A stretch of DNA of 64,000 nucleotides from Pseudomaricurvus alcaniphilus (GCF_011440395.1 NZ_JAAOIX010000008.1:62001-126000); one strand, 5' to 3'. Counted from the first letter of the stretch, positions 8,520-17,949 are shown. Translations and numbers: made by a program. Notes: generated by a model not told the origin, from the letters alone.

Positions 8520-9593
8520 TCACGCGGCGTTGCCAACCGGCTGCTGCTTGCCCTCCAGGCGCTGGCGCGCCAGTTCGTCAGCGACCTGGTTGCTGGCCTC
8601 GCCGCGGGCAGTAGCTCGCTCGATGATCTGCGCCAGGGTGGCTTCAATTTGGCTGCCGATACGGCGATAACTGTCTTCCCGGGAAATACCCTGGCGCTGG
8701 AAATGGACCTCCATCAAGCCGCCGGCATTGATAACATAGTCGGGCAGGTAACAAATACCCCGCGCCTGCAGCGCCTTCCCCAGGTCGTCGTAAGCCAGTT
8801 GATTGTTGGCGGAACCGGCAATCACCCGGGCGCGCAACTGGTTGAGGGCGAGGTCATCTATGACCGCGCCCAGGGCACAGGGCGCAACCACATCCACCGG
8901 CTGGGAAAAGATATCCGCCACCCCCACTCCGGTGGCGCCCAGTTCGCTTATCGCCTGCTGCACTCGCTCCGGCACCGTATCAGCGACCCACAGTTGCGCA
9001 CCGCGGGCGCGCAACTGCCGGGCCAGCTCATAGCCGACGTTGCCCAGCCCCTGGATGGCAACCCGCAAACCTTCGAGGTCAGTGCGCCCGAGGCAGCTGC
9101 GGGCCGCATAGCTAATGCCCGCCAGCACGCCATGGGCAGTAGCCGGTGACGGGTCGCCGTGCTGACGCACGCCGCCGTCACCGCCGACACCGGCAACATG
9201 GGCAGTGCGGGTGGCCATCACCCGGACATCCTGCTCATTGATTCCGGAATCTTCGGCGACCACGTAGGCACCATTGAAGCTGTCGATAAAACACCCCATG
9301 GCCTGCAGCAGGGCTTCGCTCTTGTGTTGTCGCGGATCGCCGATAATCACCGACTTGCCGCCTCCCAGGGGCAGGTTGGCCAGGGCCGCCTTGTAGGTCA
9401 TACCGCGGGACAGGCGCAGCACATCGTCCAGCGCCTCGTAGCTGTTGCGGTAGGGAAACATGCGGCAGCCGCCCAGGGCGTGGCCGAGCCGGGTATTGTG
9501 AATGGCCACTATCGCCCGCAGGCCACTGGCCTTATCCTGGCAGAATGCCACCCGCTCGTGGTCGTCAAAAGATCTGTGTTCGAACACGCTCAT
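8520..9593 (-). CDS. Glu/Leu/Phe/Val dehydrogenase, leucine-dehydrogenase type
   Basis: This 357-residue NAD-dependent enzyme oxidatively deaminates a branched or aromatic amino acid to its 2-oxo acid. The substrate domain carries LGGCRMF and LPLGGGKSVI with the catalytic lysine, and the Rossmann motif is GLGNVG. GSANNQL and INAGGLMEV are typical of Leu/Phe dehydrogenases. The ATG at 9593 has GAGAGGTGA upstream, so five preceding codons are dropped. It ends up 11 bp downstream of the indolepyruvate oxidoreductase gene and is surely co-transcribed with it: the dehydrogenase makes the 2-oxo acid that the oxidoreductase can decarboxylate. Confidence 0.9.
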   Translation of the reverse strand: MSVFEHRSFDDHERVAFCQDKASGLRAIVAIHNTRLGHALGGCRMFPYRNSYEALDDVLRLSRGMTYKAALANLPLGGGKSVIIGDPRQHKSEALLQAMGCFIDSFNGAYVVAEDSGINEQDVRVMATRTAHVAGVGGDGGVRQHGDPSPATAHGVLAGISYAARSCLGRTDLEGLRVAIQGLGNVGYELARQLRARGAQLWVADTVPERVQQAISELGATGVGVADIFSQPVDVVAPCALGAVIDDLALNQLRARVIAGSANNQLAYDDLGKALQARGICYLPDYVINAGGLMEVHFQRQGISREDSYRRIGSQIEATLAQIIERATARGEASNQVADELARQRLEGKQQPVGNAA

Positions 9594-9604
9594 ATCGTCA
9601 CCTC

Positions 9605-12600
9605 TCAACTCACCTTATCCAGTTCAACGATGCGCACCGGCGACTCCCCTGTGCCTTCGAACTGCGCCAGCAGTTGCTCATGCTTGCTGCGCCAGTGTGC
9701 CACCGACTGCTCTTTGATATGGCCGAAGCCGCGGATTTTCTCCACCGCGGCCACCAGTTCCGTCGCCGCGGCCAGGTTGTCCCGGCTCAGGCACGGCAGT
9801 ACTCTTGTTTCAATCAGGGTTTCGAATTCGCGCAACAGGTTCCGCTCCAGCTTGCGCTCCGCACTGTAACCAAATATATCCAGCGCCGTGTGGCGCAAGA
9901 ATTTGAGTTTCGCCAGCAGGCCGAACAGGCGCATCAGCCAGGGGCCAAACTCCCGCTTCAGCGGCTTGCCAGTGTGCCGGTCGCGCTTCGCCACCAGCGG
10001 TGCGGCGAGGTGAAAATGCAGTTCGAAGTCGCCCTCGAACTGCGCCTCGATCTGGCGCTTGAAGCTGCCATCACTGAACAGTCGCGCCACCTCGTACTCG
10101 TCCTTGATGGCCAGCAATTTGAAGTAACTCTTTGCCACCGCCTTGCTGAACTCGAGGCTGGAGTCTGGATCCAGGCTCCGCTCCCGCTCGCGACAGGCTT
10201 CGACAAACTGGCGATAGCGTTGGGCGTAAGCCCGGTTCTGGTATTGGGCCAGGTACTCTTCGCGCCAGCTGAGAATATCCTCGTATTCGGTGAGGCAGCT
10301 GAACTCCTGGCCTTTGCTCGGCAGGCGCTGCAGCAGCCCCGGGTAGTCATGGGCGGCAACTCGGCCCCAGGCAAACGCCCGTTTGTTGAACTCCACCGCC
10401 ACCTGGTTGAGCTCGATCGCGCCGAGGATTGACTCCTGCTTGAGCGGGATCAGGCCGCGCTGCCAGGCGTAGCCCAGCAACAGGCAGTTGGCGCCGATGC
10501 TATCGCCCATCAAATCCAGCGCCAGTTGGCTGGCATTGATAAAACCGCACTTCTCTTCCCCCACCTCATCGCTGATCGCTTTTTTCATGGCCACCTTGGG
10601 AAAGCGCGCATCGGGGTTGGCGGTAAACTCCGCGGTCGGCGACTCGTAGTCGTTGATCACCGCGTGGGATATTTCCTGGTTGACCTTGGCCAGCGCCTCG
10701 GCCCCGGCCGCCACCACCAGGTCGCAACCGAGCAGCAAATGGGCATCGCCAGCGGGCACCCGCACCGCGTGAATATCAGCCTGGGACTCGCCAATGCGCA
10801 CATGGGACACCACCGCGCCGAATTTTTGCGCCAGCCCGGTCAGGTTCAGCACCGAACAGCCCTTGCTCTCCAGGTGAGCCGCCATGCCCAGCATGGAGCT
10901 GATGGTGAGCACGCCGGTGCCACCAATGCCGGCCATAACAATATTCCAGGGCTGGCGCAGGGCCGGCAATTGCGGCTCGGGCAAATCGCCGAACTCCGCG
11001 GGCTGCAATTCACTGGCGCTTTTTTTCAATTGGCCGCCGTGCACCGTAACGAAACTCGGGCAAAAGCCATCGACGCAACTGTAGTCCTTGTTACAGGCGT
11101 TCTGGTCGATGACCCGCTTGCGCCCCAGTTCGGTCTCCCGGGGCAGCACCGACAGGCAATTGGACACCACTCCGCAGTCGCCACAACCTTCACAGACAGC
11201 GGTATTGATAAACACCCGCTTGGCGGGATCGGGATACTGGTGCTGCTTGCGCCGGCGACGCTTTTCCGCGGCGCAGGTCTGGTCGTAGATGATGGCGGTG
11301 GTGCCACTGACTTCGCGCAGCTCCTTTTGAATGGCGTCCAGCTGGCGCCGGTGATCGATGCTCAAACCACTGAAGCGGGGAAAATCCGCCGGGTATTTGT
11401 CCGGCTCGTCCGTGACCACGGCTATGCGCTCCAGCCCCTCGTCGCGCAGCTGCATGACCAGTTGCGCAACACTGAGGGCGCCGTCCAGGGGCTGGCCCCC
11501 GGTCATGGCCACCGCGTCGTTGTAGAGGATCTTGTAGGTGATATTGACCCCCGCCGCCACCGCTGCCCGAATGGCCAACAGGCCGGAGTGGAAATAAGTG
11601 CCGTCGCCCAGGTTCTGGAACACGTGTTTGGTATCAGTGAACGGCGCCTGGCCCAGCCAGGTGGCTCCCTCACCCCCCATCTGGGTAAAGGTATCGGTGC
11701 GCCGGTTCATCCAGGTCACCATATAGTGACAGCCAATACCGGCCATGGCCCGCGACCCCTCCGGCACCTTGGTGGAGGTGTTGTGGGGGCAGCCGGAGCA
11801 GTAGTGGGGAATGCGCTCAATCAACTCCCGCGGCCGTGCCAGTGACTGCTCCTTGCGTCGCAGGAAGTCCAGCCGCCGTTCGATCTCGTCACTGCGGTAA
11901 AAAGGTTGCAGCCGCGCGGCAATGGCCCGGGCCACCATGGCCGGTGTCAGTTCGCCCAAATTGGTGAGCAGCACCTGGCCGTGTTCGTCGTACTCCCCCA
12001 CCACCTTGGGACGTTCGTGCACCGGCCAGTTATAGAGCTGGCCGGTGAGCTGGTCCTCGATCACCGAGCGCTTCTCTTCCACCACCAGGATTTCAATCAG
12101 GCCCTTGGCGAACTCATGGGTCGCCACCGGCTCCAGCGGCCACGGCATGCCCACCTTGAACACGCGCAAACCGATGGCCGCGGCCTTGGCCTCATCGATG
12201 CCAAGGTCATCCAGTGCCTGCAACACATCGAGGTAGGCCTTGCCGGAGGTAATGATACCCAGCTTGGCGGCCGGCGAGTCGTGGGTCACGTAGTTGAGGT
12301 TGTTGACCCGGGCAAACTCCCGGGCGGCGTAGATTTTATAGCGGTTGAGACGCTCTTCCTGCTCCAGCGGCCGGTCCGGCCAGCGCGCGTGCAAACCACC
12401 TTCCGGCATCTGGAACTTGTCGGGCAGGTGGATAGTGATGCGGCCGGGGTCGATGTCCGCGGAGATGGACGAATCCATATTCTCGGTGATGGCCTTCAGG
12501 CCCACCCAGCAGCCGCTGTAGCGGGACAGCTCCCAGCCCATAATGCCGAGGTCGAGCACCTCCTGTACATTGGCCGGGGCCAGTACCGGTGCCGAGGCAG

Positions 12601-13093
12601 CAATAAATGAATGTTCACTCTGGTGCGGCAGGGTGGATGATTTGCAGGCGTGGTCATCGCCCACCACCGCCAGCACACCGCCGTATTTTGAGGTGCCAAA
12701 GGCATTGGCGTGTTTGAGCACGTCCATGGAGCGATCGAGGCCCGGGCCCTTGCCGTACCACATGGCAAAGACGCCATCGTACTTCGCCCCGGCAAACAGG
12801 TTGACCTGCTGGCTGCCCCACACGGCGGTCATGGCCAGGTCTTCGTTGACGCCGGGCCGAAACACTATGTGGTGCGGATCGAGAAAGGGGCGGGCCTGCC
12901 ACAGGGCCTGGTCGAGGCCACCGAGGGGTGAGCCGCGATAGCCGGAGATAAAGCCGGCGGTGTTCAAGCCGCGATTGAGGTCGCGCTGGTGCTGCAACAT
13001 CGGCAGCCGCACCAGCGCCTCAATGCCGGACAGATAGGCTCTGCCGGAACTGAGGCGATACTTGTCATCGAGTTGAATATTGGCACTGCCCAT
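9605..13093 (-). CDS. Indolepyruvate ferredoxin oxidoreductase, fused subunits
   Basis: This 1162-residue enzyme oxidatively decarboxylates aryl- or branched 2-oxo acids to acyl-CoA, passing electrons to ferredoxin or flavodoxin. The N-terminal half is a thiamine-diphosphate oxidoreductase (FISGYRGSPLGG near the start; the mid part has GIGCHYMV and GEGATWLGQAP). Around residues 630-680 two iron-sulfur cysteine clusters occur (CEGCGDCG and CNKDYSCVDGFCPS). The gamma-type domain begins at about residue 717 with GIGGTGVLT. The start at 13093 has GGAGTGAGC upstream. Together with the adjacent dehydrogenase and divergent Lrp regulator it suggests Phe/Trp/Leu degradation. Confidence 0.93.
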   Translation of the reverse strand: MGSANIQLDDKYRLSSGRAYLSGIEALVRLPMLQHQRDLNRGLNTAGFISGYRGSPLGGLDQALWQARPFLDPHHIVFRPGVNEDLAMTAVWGSQQVNLFAGAKYDGVFAMWYGKGPGLDRSMDVLKHANAFGTSKYGGVLAVVGDDHACKSSTLPHQSEHSFIAASAPVLAPANVQEVLDLGIMGWELSRYSGCWVGLKAITENMDSSISADIDPGRITIHLPDKFQMPEGGLHARWPDRPLEQEERLNRYKIYAAREFARVNNLNYVTHDSPAAKLGIITSGKAYLDVLQALDDLGIDEAKAAAIGLRVFKVGMPWPLEPVATHEFAKGLIEILVVEEKRSVIEDQLTGQLYNWPVHERPKVVGEYDEHGQVLLTNLGELTPAMVARAIAARLQPFYRSDEIERRLDFLRRKEQSLARPRELIERIPHYCSGCPHNTSTKVPEGSRAMAGIGCHYMVTWMNRRTDTFTQMGGEGATWLGQAPFTDTKHVFQNLGDGTYFHSGLLAIRAAVAAGVNITYKILYNDAVAMTGGQPLDGALSVAQLVMQLRDEGLERIAVVTDEPDKYPADFPRFSGLSIDHRRQLDAIQKELREVSGTTAIIYDQTCAAEKRRRRKQHQYPDPAKRVFINTAVCEGCGDCGVVSNCLSVLPRETELGRKRVIDQNACNKDYSCVDGFCPSFVTVHGGQLKKSASELQPAEFGDLPEPQLPALRQPWNIVMAGIGGTGVLTISSMLGMAAHLESKGCSVLNLTGLAQKFGAVVSHVRIGESQADIHAVRVPAGDAHLLLGCDLVVAAGAEALAKVNQEISHAVINDYESPTAEFTANPDARFPKVAMKKAISDEVGEEKCGFINASQLALDLMGDSIGANCLLLGYAWQRGLIPLKQESILGAIELNQVAVEFNKRAFAWGRVAAHDYPGLLQRLPSKGQEFSCLTEYEDILSWREEYLAQYQNRAYAQRYRQFVEACRERERSLDPDSSLEFSKAVAKSYFKLLAIKDEYEVARLFSDGSFKRQIEAQFEGDFELHFHLAAPLVAKRDRHTGKPLKREFGPWLMRLFGLLAKLKFLRHTALDIFGYSAERKLERNLLREFETLIETRVLPCLSRDNLAAATELVAAVEKIRGFGHIKEQSVAHWRSKHEQLLAQFEGTGESPVRIVELDKVS

Positions 13094-13281
13094 AATGCTC
13101 ACTCCGGCCACACTGAGGTATCCATAGTGATTATTCGCGCTAAAAGTGCACGAATAACGTCGACACGAACGACTACAACGCAATATTAAATGATCGAGGC
13201 TGGAATTATTTTGTTATCTTTATTCAAAAACCTACATAATTGAAATATCTATGCATAAACATCTTTAAAAACGGAATAATC
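13094..13281. promoter_or_regulatory. Divergent AT-rich promoter region, oxidoreductase / Lrp regulator
   Basis: The 188-bp region between the two divergent genes is markedly AT-rich from about 13180 to 13275, in contrast to its surroundings. It is the natural place for binding of the Lrp-family protein encoded at once downstream. I cannot define a single operator by eye. Confidence 0.4.
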
Positions 13282-13758
13282 ATGCAAACCAACTTATCCG
13301 CTACCGACCTGAAAATCCTCAAGCAACTGCAGAGCGATGCCAGCCTCACTGCCGCCGAGTTGGCCAGCCGAGTGGGCCTGTCCCAGAGCCCCTGCTGGCG
13401 CCGGGTCAATAAACTACTGGAAGAAGGCTATATCCAAAAGCGCGTCGCGCTGCTGAACGCGGAGAAGCTGGGCATGGACGTGGTGGTTTTTTGCAGCGTC
13501 AACCTCTCCGCCCACGGGCGCCAAAGTCTGGAGGAATTTGAGCAGGCGGTGGCACAACTGCCGGAGGTCATCGAGTGCTACACCATGACCGGCACCATGG
13601 ATTACATGCTGAAGATCGTCACCCGGGATATTCGCCACTACGAAAAATTTGTCCGCACCTTTCTCGCCCAGATGCCCGGCATTCAGGAGATTCATTCCAA
13701 TATCGCCGTCACCGCCATCAAAAACACCACCGCCCTGCCGCTGGACACCCAGCTCTGA
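13282..13758 (+). CDS. Lrp/AsnC family transcriptional regulator
   Basis: The protein has 158 residues. An N-terminal winged helix (LSATDLKILKQLQSDASL, with AELASRVGLSQSPCWRRVNKL as recognition helix region) is followed by an RAM/AsnC ligand-sensing domain (ECYTMTGTMDYMLKIVTRD). I start at the ATG at 13282, giving the normal Lrp N-terminus MQTNLSATDLKIL; 14 extra codons upstream are AT-rich leader. It is divergent from the indolepyruvate oxidoreductase and probably controls that operon in response to an amino acid, as many local Lrp paralogues do. Confidence 0.93.
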   Translation: MQTNLSATDLKILKQLQSDASLTAAELASRVGLSQSPCWRRVNKLLEEGYIQKRVALLNAEKLGMDVVVFCSVNLSAHGRQSLEEFEQAVAQLPEVIECYTMTGTMDYMLKIVTRDIRHYEKFVRTFLAQMPGIQEIHSNIAVTAIKNTTALPLDTQL

Positions 13759-13794
13759 TCGCCAGCCAGGATCACAGCGACGCGGAGGCGTTCT

Positions 13795-15060
13795 TTACAG
13801 CCCCATGGCCTGCTTGACCACGGCATTTTTCAGCAGCGGCAGGCTGTTGAGGGTGCGCATGCCCTCGTTGCGGGCCCAGCGCACCGGCAACTGGTCGGCC
13901 CCGAACAGGCGCTTGAAGGCCTCCATCAGGGCCATCATGCCGAGGTTATGACCGCGCCGATTGCGCTGGTAGCGCTTCAGGATCGAAGGCTCACTAAGGG
14001 GCAGCTGCCGGCTTTGGGCGCGCAGGATTTCATCGCGCAGGGCGGCCACATCGAGAAGGCCGAGATTGGCCCCCTGCCCGGCCAGGGGGTGGATGGTGTG
14101 GGCGGCATCCCCCAGCAGGGCGAGACCGGGGCCGATATATTCAGTGGCGTGACGCTGGCGCAACGGAAAGTCAAAGCGCCGGGCCACAGCGGTCACCTCC
14201 CCCAGGCGCTGCTCAAAGGCCGCACCCAGGCGCTGCTGGAACCGGGCGTCGCTCAACTGCATCAGCTCTCCCGCCAGCTCCGGCGTGACCGACCAGACGA
14301 TGGAGCTGTAGTGACTGCAGAGGCCGTCGTCGAGCGCGACCTGCAACGGCAAAAAGGCCAGCGGACCGCTATCGAGGAAGCGCTGCCAGGCGGTGTAGCC
14401 ATGGGATTCGCTGGTGCGCACGGTGGTCACTATGGCCCGCTGACCGTAGTCCCACTCGCGGGTGGGAATACCCGCCAGCTGGCGCAGCTTCGAGTTAGCG
14501 CCATCGGCGGCCAGCACCAGCGGCGCCACCAGGCGGCGGTCGTCGTCCAGCTGCAGCTGGGATAGCCCCTGCTCATCATCCCGCTGGAGCTCCAACACCC
14601 GGGCCGGGCGCAGCAGGCTGACAGCCGGATTTTGCCCCAGGCGCTCAAGCAGCGCGCGGGTCACCACACTGCTCTCGACGATATGGCCGAGATTGCGCTG
14701 CTGCACCTCGCGGCAGTCAAAGTGAATGTGGCCGGTGCCGGCGGCGTCCCACACCTCCATATCGGTGTAGGCACAGGCCCGCTCCGCGCAGATTTGAGTC
14801 CAGGCGCCGACGCTGTCGAGCAGTTGCTCGGAGGCTCGGGTCAGGGCCACCACCCGGGGATCAAACTCGCAGCCGCTAAAGCGGGCCGGCTCCGCGCCCG
14901 CGTCCAGCACGGCGATGCGCAACGGCGCAGCACCCACTTGCCCTTCAGTAAAAGCCAGCGCACAGGCCATGGCAGCGCCCACCAGACCGGCACCGACAAT
15001 AATTACGTCATATTCAAGGGCTGGCGCGGGCACTGCTCGCGCGCTATCGGAATCACTCAT
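13795..15060 (-). CDS. ubiI: Ubiquinone biosynthesis FAD monooxygenase (UbiI/VisC type)
   Basis: This 421-residue flavoprotein belongs to the UbiH/UbiF/VisC/COQ6 family. Its FAD motifs are VIIVGAGLVGAAMA at the N-terminus and GDAAHTIHPLAGQGANLGL in the C-terminal half; VLAADGANSKLR is the middle DG motif. It is expected to hydroxylate the ubiquinone ring (C5 for UbiI). UbiI rather than UbiH is inferred from order: in relatives pepP-ubiH-ubiI is conserved and this is the third gene. The TAGGA ribosome site lies within the terminal sequence of the repeat element that fills the gap to ubiH. Confidence 0.9.
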   Translation of the reverse strand: MSDSDSARAVPAPALEYDVIIVGAGLVGAAMACALAFTEGQVGAAPLRIAVLDAGAEPARFSGCEFDPRVVALTRASEQLLDSVGAWTQICAERACAYTDMEVWDAAGTGHIHFDCREVQQRNLGHIVESSVVTRALLERLGQNPAVSLLRPARVLELQRDDEQGLSQLQLDDDRRLVAPLVLAADGANSKLRQLAGIPTREWDYGQRAIVTTVRTSESHGYTAWQRFLDSGPLAFLPLQVALDDGLCSHYSSIVWSVTPELAGELMQLSDARFQQRLGAAFEQRLGEVTAVARRFDFPLRQRHATEYIGPGLALLGDAAHTIHPLAGQGANLGLLDVAALRDEILRAQSRQLPLSEPSILKRYQRNRRGHNLGMMALMEAFKRLFGADQLPVRWARNEGMRTLNSLPLLKNAVVKQAMGL

Positions 15061-15065
15061 AAGAT

Positions 15066-15383
15066 TTCCTAATTACCACCTAGGCTAAGCTTTCGTGCAG
15101 CCGGCACTATGTTAGGTCTGGCTTCGGGGGCTTGCTTTCAAGACCCTCGACAGCAGGGATGCTGTCGTGGAGCCTCGAGCCCGCCCCGCGAGCGGAGCGA
15201 GTGCTTTGGGTGCATGGATGGAACCTGAGCCTGCCCCGCGAGCGCAGCGAGTGCTTTGGGCACGGCGAGTCTTGAAAGCAAGCCCCTGGAGCCAGGCCGG
15301 GAGCAAAGCTGCTGTCCCAAGGGCTACAGGGTATATGTTTACTATCGCCGATAACTGGCTTATTCATAGGCGTAATTAGGTAA
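15066..15383. mobile_element. MITE-like non-coding element filling the ubiH-ubiI gap
   Basis: This non-coding block of about 318 bp has inverted ends: CCTAATTAC at 15068-15076 and GTAATTAGG at 15372-15380, with weaker matching continuing inwards for about 15 bp. Inside is a perfect 18-bp inverted repeat, GGGGCTTGCTTTCAAGAC (15127-15144) against its complement at 15269-15286. Between its arms is a 34-bp direct repeat with two mismatches (15177-15210 and 15227-15260, core CCCCGCGAGCG). There is no credible ORF. A diverged copy of its left 70 bp lies at about 49680. It looks like a miniature transposable element without its own transposase; a target duplication could not be fixed. Confidence 0.65.
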
Positions 15384-15387
15384 GGGT

Positions 15388-16608
15388 TTACAAGATTACA
15401 CGCCGCGAGGCGTTGCCCATAGTCTGGCGCGCCAGCATGCCCTTCGCGGGCGGCAGGCACTCCAGGCCGAAAAAACCCAGCCCGCGCAGCGCCGCCTGCG
15501 GCAGGCCAGTGCTGGAAAACAACTTGGTCAATTGATCGCTAAAGCCAATGGTGGTTTGCTGATCCAGCTGCTGCTGGCACTGGTACTGCTGCAGCAAGGC
15601 GATGCTGCCCAGCGGCTGGTCTGCCCCGGCTTGCTGCAGGCAGGTCGCCAGCGCGGCGCAGTCGCGCAGGGCCAGGTTAAAACCCTGCCCGGCGACCGGG
15701 TGGAGAAAGTGGGCGGCATTGCCCATCAGCACGATCGAGGAGCGAATTTGCTCCCTCGCCACCGACAAGCTGAGGGGATAGCTGTCCCGTCGCCCCACCT
15801 GCAACAGGCGCCCGAGTCGATAACCGAAACGCTGCTGCAGCAGCTCAAGAAACTGCTCATCGTCGAGCGCCATAACCGCCTCTGCCCGGTCACTGGGGTG
15901 GGTCCAGACCAGGGCACTTTGCTGGCCACTGGCGCCACCCAAAGGCAGCATGGCCAGCGGCCCGGCGTCGGTAAAGCGCTCGTAGGCAACCCCTTGGTGG
16001 GGCAGCTCATAACTGATATTGGCGATAATGGCGGTCTGCTGGTAGTCCTGCCGGTCGACATCGATACCCAGGCTCTGGCGCAGGCCGGAGTTGGCGCCGT
16101 CGGCCACCACCGCGAGCTCGGAGTGAACACTTACCTCTTCGCCATCCCTCTCCACCTGCAGCTCCACGCCCCCGACCCGGGGCTGCAAGCGGCGCACAGT
16201 GGCGGGCGCCAGCAGGCTGATATTGGCCAGCCCCTGCAGATGGGCCAGCAACACCCGGCCGATCCAGGCGTTGGGCACCACGTAGCCCAGCGCCTCGACC
16301 TGCAGCTGTTGCCGGTCGATCAGCGCTCCGCCGAGATGACCGCGATCGGACACATGCACCCGCTTAATGGGCGTGGCAAAGCGCGCCAGTTGCGGCCAGA
16401 CCCCGGCCAGCTGCAGCAGCTCGACACTGCCGTGGGCAATGGCGGTGGAACGCTCGTCGTAACCGGGCTGAAAGCTGTCCGTTGCCGCGGCCGGCGGCGC
16501 AAAGGCCTCCACCAGCGCAATTTGCCAGCGCTCGTTGGCCGCTGCCAACAGCGCCGCCAGCGCCGCGCCCACCATGCCGCCGCCGACAATGGTGATGTGT
16601 GTTTGCAT
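15388..16608 (-). CDS. ubiH: 2-octaprenyl-6-methoxyphenyl hydroxylase UbiH
   Basis: The protein has 406 residues from the ATG at 16608, which has GAGCGG upstream; a GTG seven codons earlier is possible. FAD-binding motifs are ITIVGGGMVGAALAALL at the N-terminus, VVADGANSGLR in the middle and GNAAHFLHPVAGQGFNLALRD. It belongs to the UbiH/COQ6 aromatic hydroxylases and should add the C1 hydroxyl in ubiquinone synthesis. It follows pepP with a gap of only about 24 bp, so pepP-ubiH-ubiI is probably one operon, now carrying a repeat element between the last two genes. Confidence 0.92.
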   Translation of the reverse strand: MQTHITIVGGGMVGAALAALLAAANERWQIALVEAFAPPAAATDSFQPGYDERSTAIAHGSVELLQLAGVWPQLARFATPIKRVHVSDRGHLGGALIDRQQLQVEALGYVVPNAWIGRVLLAHLQGLANISLLAPATVRRLQPRVGGVELQVERDGEEVSVHSELAVVADGANSGLRQSLGIDVDRQDYQQTAIIANISYELPHQGVAYERFTDAGPLAMLPLGGASGQQSALVWTHPSDRAEAVMALDDEQFLELLQQRFGYRLGRLLQVGRRDSYPLSLSVAREQIRSSIVLMGNAAHFLHPVAGQGFNLALRDCAALATCLQQAGADQPLGSIALLQQYQCQQQLDQQTTIGFSDQLTKLFSSTGLPQAALRGLGFFGLECLPPAKGMLARQTMGNASRRVIL

Positions 16609-16632
16609 TGCTTGCCCGCTCGCGTTCACGGT

Positions 16633-17949
16633 TCAGCGCTCCGCCATCAGCGCTTCGATGTCATCCACCGACTTCGGCGCCGCCTCGGTCAGCACCTCAC
16701 AGCCGGTCTTGGTCACTACCACGTCATCCTCAACGCGGATACCGATGCCGCGCCAACGCTCTTCCACGTCGGTATTGTTGGGCGCCACATAGATGCCGGG
16801 CTCCACCGTCATGCACATACCCGGCTCCAGCAGGCGCCACTGGCCGCCGACGCGGTAATCGCCAACATCGTGTACATCCAGCCCCAGCCAGTGCCCGGTG
16901 CGGTGCATATAGAAAGGCTTGTAAGCCTCTGTCTCCAGCAGCGTATCCAGCTCACCCTGCAGCAGACCCAGCTCGCGCAAGCCGTCGGTGATGACCCGCA
17001 CCGCCGCATCGTGGGGCTCCTCCCAGTGGCGGCCCGGCGCGATCGCCGCAATAGCGGCCGCCTGGGCCTGCAGCACAATCTCGTAGAGCGCCCGTTGCTC
17101 GGCGCTGAATTTGCCGTTAACCGGGAAAGTGCGGGTGATATCGGCGGCGTAGTACTCGTATTCACAGCCGGCATCGATCAGCACCAGGTCGCCGTTTTTC
17201 AGGGGCGCGGAGTTGTCCACATAGTGCAGTATGCAGCCGTTTTTGCCGCCGCCGACGATGCTGTTATAGGCCGGGAAGCGGGCGCCGTTGCTGGCGAACT
17301 GGTGCTGGATTTCAGCCTCCAGCTGATATTCACCCATACCCGGACGGCAGGCCTGCATGGCGCGGGTATGGGCGTCGGCCGAGATCGCCCCGGCCCGCTT
17401 CATCAGCTTGATTTCCGCAGCGCTCTTGTACAGGCGCATGTCGTGTAAAAAGTGATCGAGGTCGAGAAACTCGCCCGGTGGGATGGCCCCCAGCCGGGCC
17501 CGCCCGCGAATGGTATTGACCCAGCCCATGACCCGGTGGTCAAAGTCCCGGTCCCGCCCCATGGAATAGTAGACCCGCTCGCGCCCCTCGATAAGGCCCG
17601 GCAGAATGTCGTCGATGTCGTCGATGGGAAAGGCGTCGTCGGCGCCAAAGTCGCTGCAGGCCCCCTCCGGACCCGCTCGATAGCCGTTCCAGAGTTCTTT
17701 TTCCCGATCGCGCTCGCGGCAGAACATCACGTATTCGCCGTGCTCACGATCGGGAATCAGGGCGATCACTGCCTCCGGCTCGACAAACCCGCTCAGGTAA
17801 TAAAAGTCACTGTCCTGGCGGTAGGGGTATTCGGTGTCGCGGGAGCGGATTTTTTCCGGCGCTGCCGGCAGGATGGCAATACTGTTGGGTTCCATCATTG
17901 CCATCAGTCGCTTGCGGCGACGGGCAAACTCTTGTTTACCTATTTTCAT
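16633..17949 (-). CDS. pepP: Xaa-Pro aminopeptidase PepP
   Basis: This 438-residue M24B metallopeptidase removes N-terminal residues in front of proline. The dinuclear metal ligands are all visible: Asp in DAGCEYEYYAADITRTF (two Asp), His in HRTGHWLGLDVHD, Glu in TVEPGIYV and Glu in GIRVEDDVV. The N-terminal domain (SDFYYLSGFVEPEAV) is typical of PepP. It lies between ygfB and ubiH, the standard gammaproteobacterial order. Confidence 0.96.
   Translation of the reverse strand: MKIGKQEFARRRKRLMAMMEPNSIAILPAAPEKIRSRDTEYPYRQDSDFYYLSGFVEPEAVIALIPDREHGEYVMFCRERDREKELWNGYRAGPEGACSDFGADDAFPIDDIDDILPGLIEGRERVYYSMGRDRDFDHRVMGWVNTIRGRARLGAIPPGEFLDLDHFLHDMRLYKSAAEIKLMKRAGAISADAHTRAMQACRPGMGEYQLEAEIQHQFASNGARFPAYNSIVGGGKNGCILHYVDNSAPLKNGDLVLIDAGCEYEYYAADITRTFPVNGKFSAEQRALYEIVLQAQAAAIAAIAPGRHWEEPHDAAVRVITDGLRELGLLQGELDTLLETEAYKPFYMHRTGHWLGLDVHDVGDYRVGGQWRLLEPGMCMTVEPGIYVAPNNTDVEERWRGIGIRVEDDVVVTKTGCEVLTEAAPKSVDDIEALMAER

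Noticed and set aside
15107-15460. Minus-strand frame of 117 codons in the ubiH-ubiI gap
   Set aside because: It lies within the inverted and direct repeats of the MITE-like element and has no ribosome site or motif.
15532-17448. 638-codon open frame antisense to ubiH and pepP
   Set aside because: It runs across two clearly coding genes on the other strand and its sequence (Gln/His/Arg-rich) has no domain; it is a composition effect.
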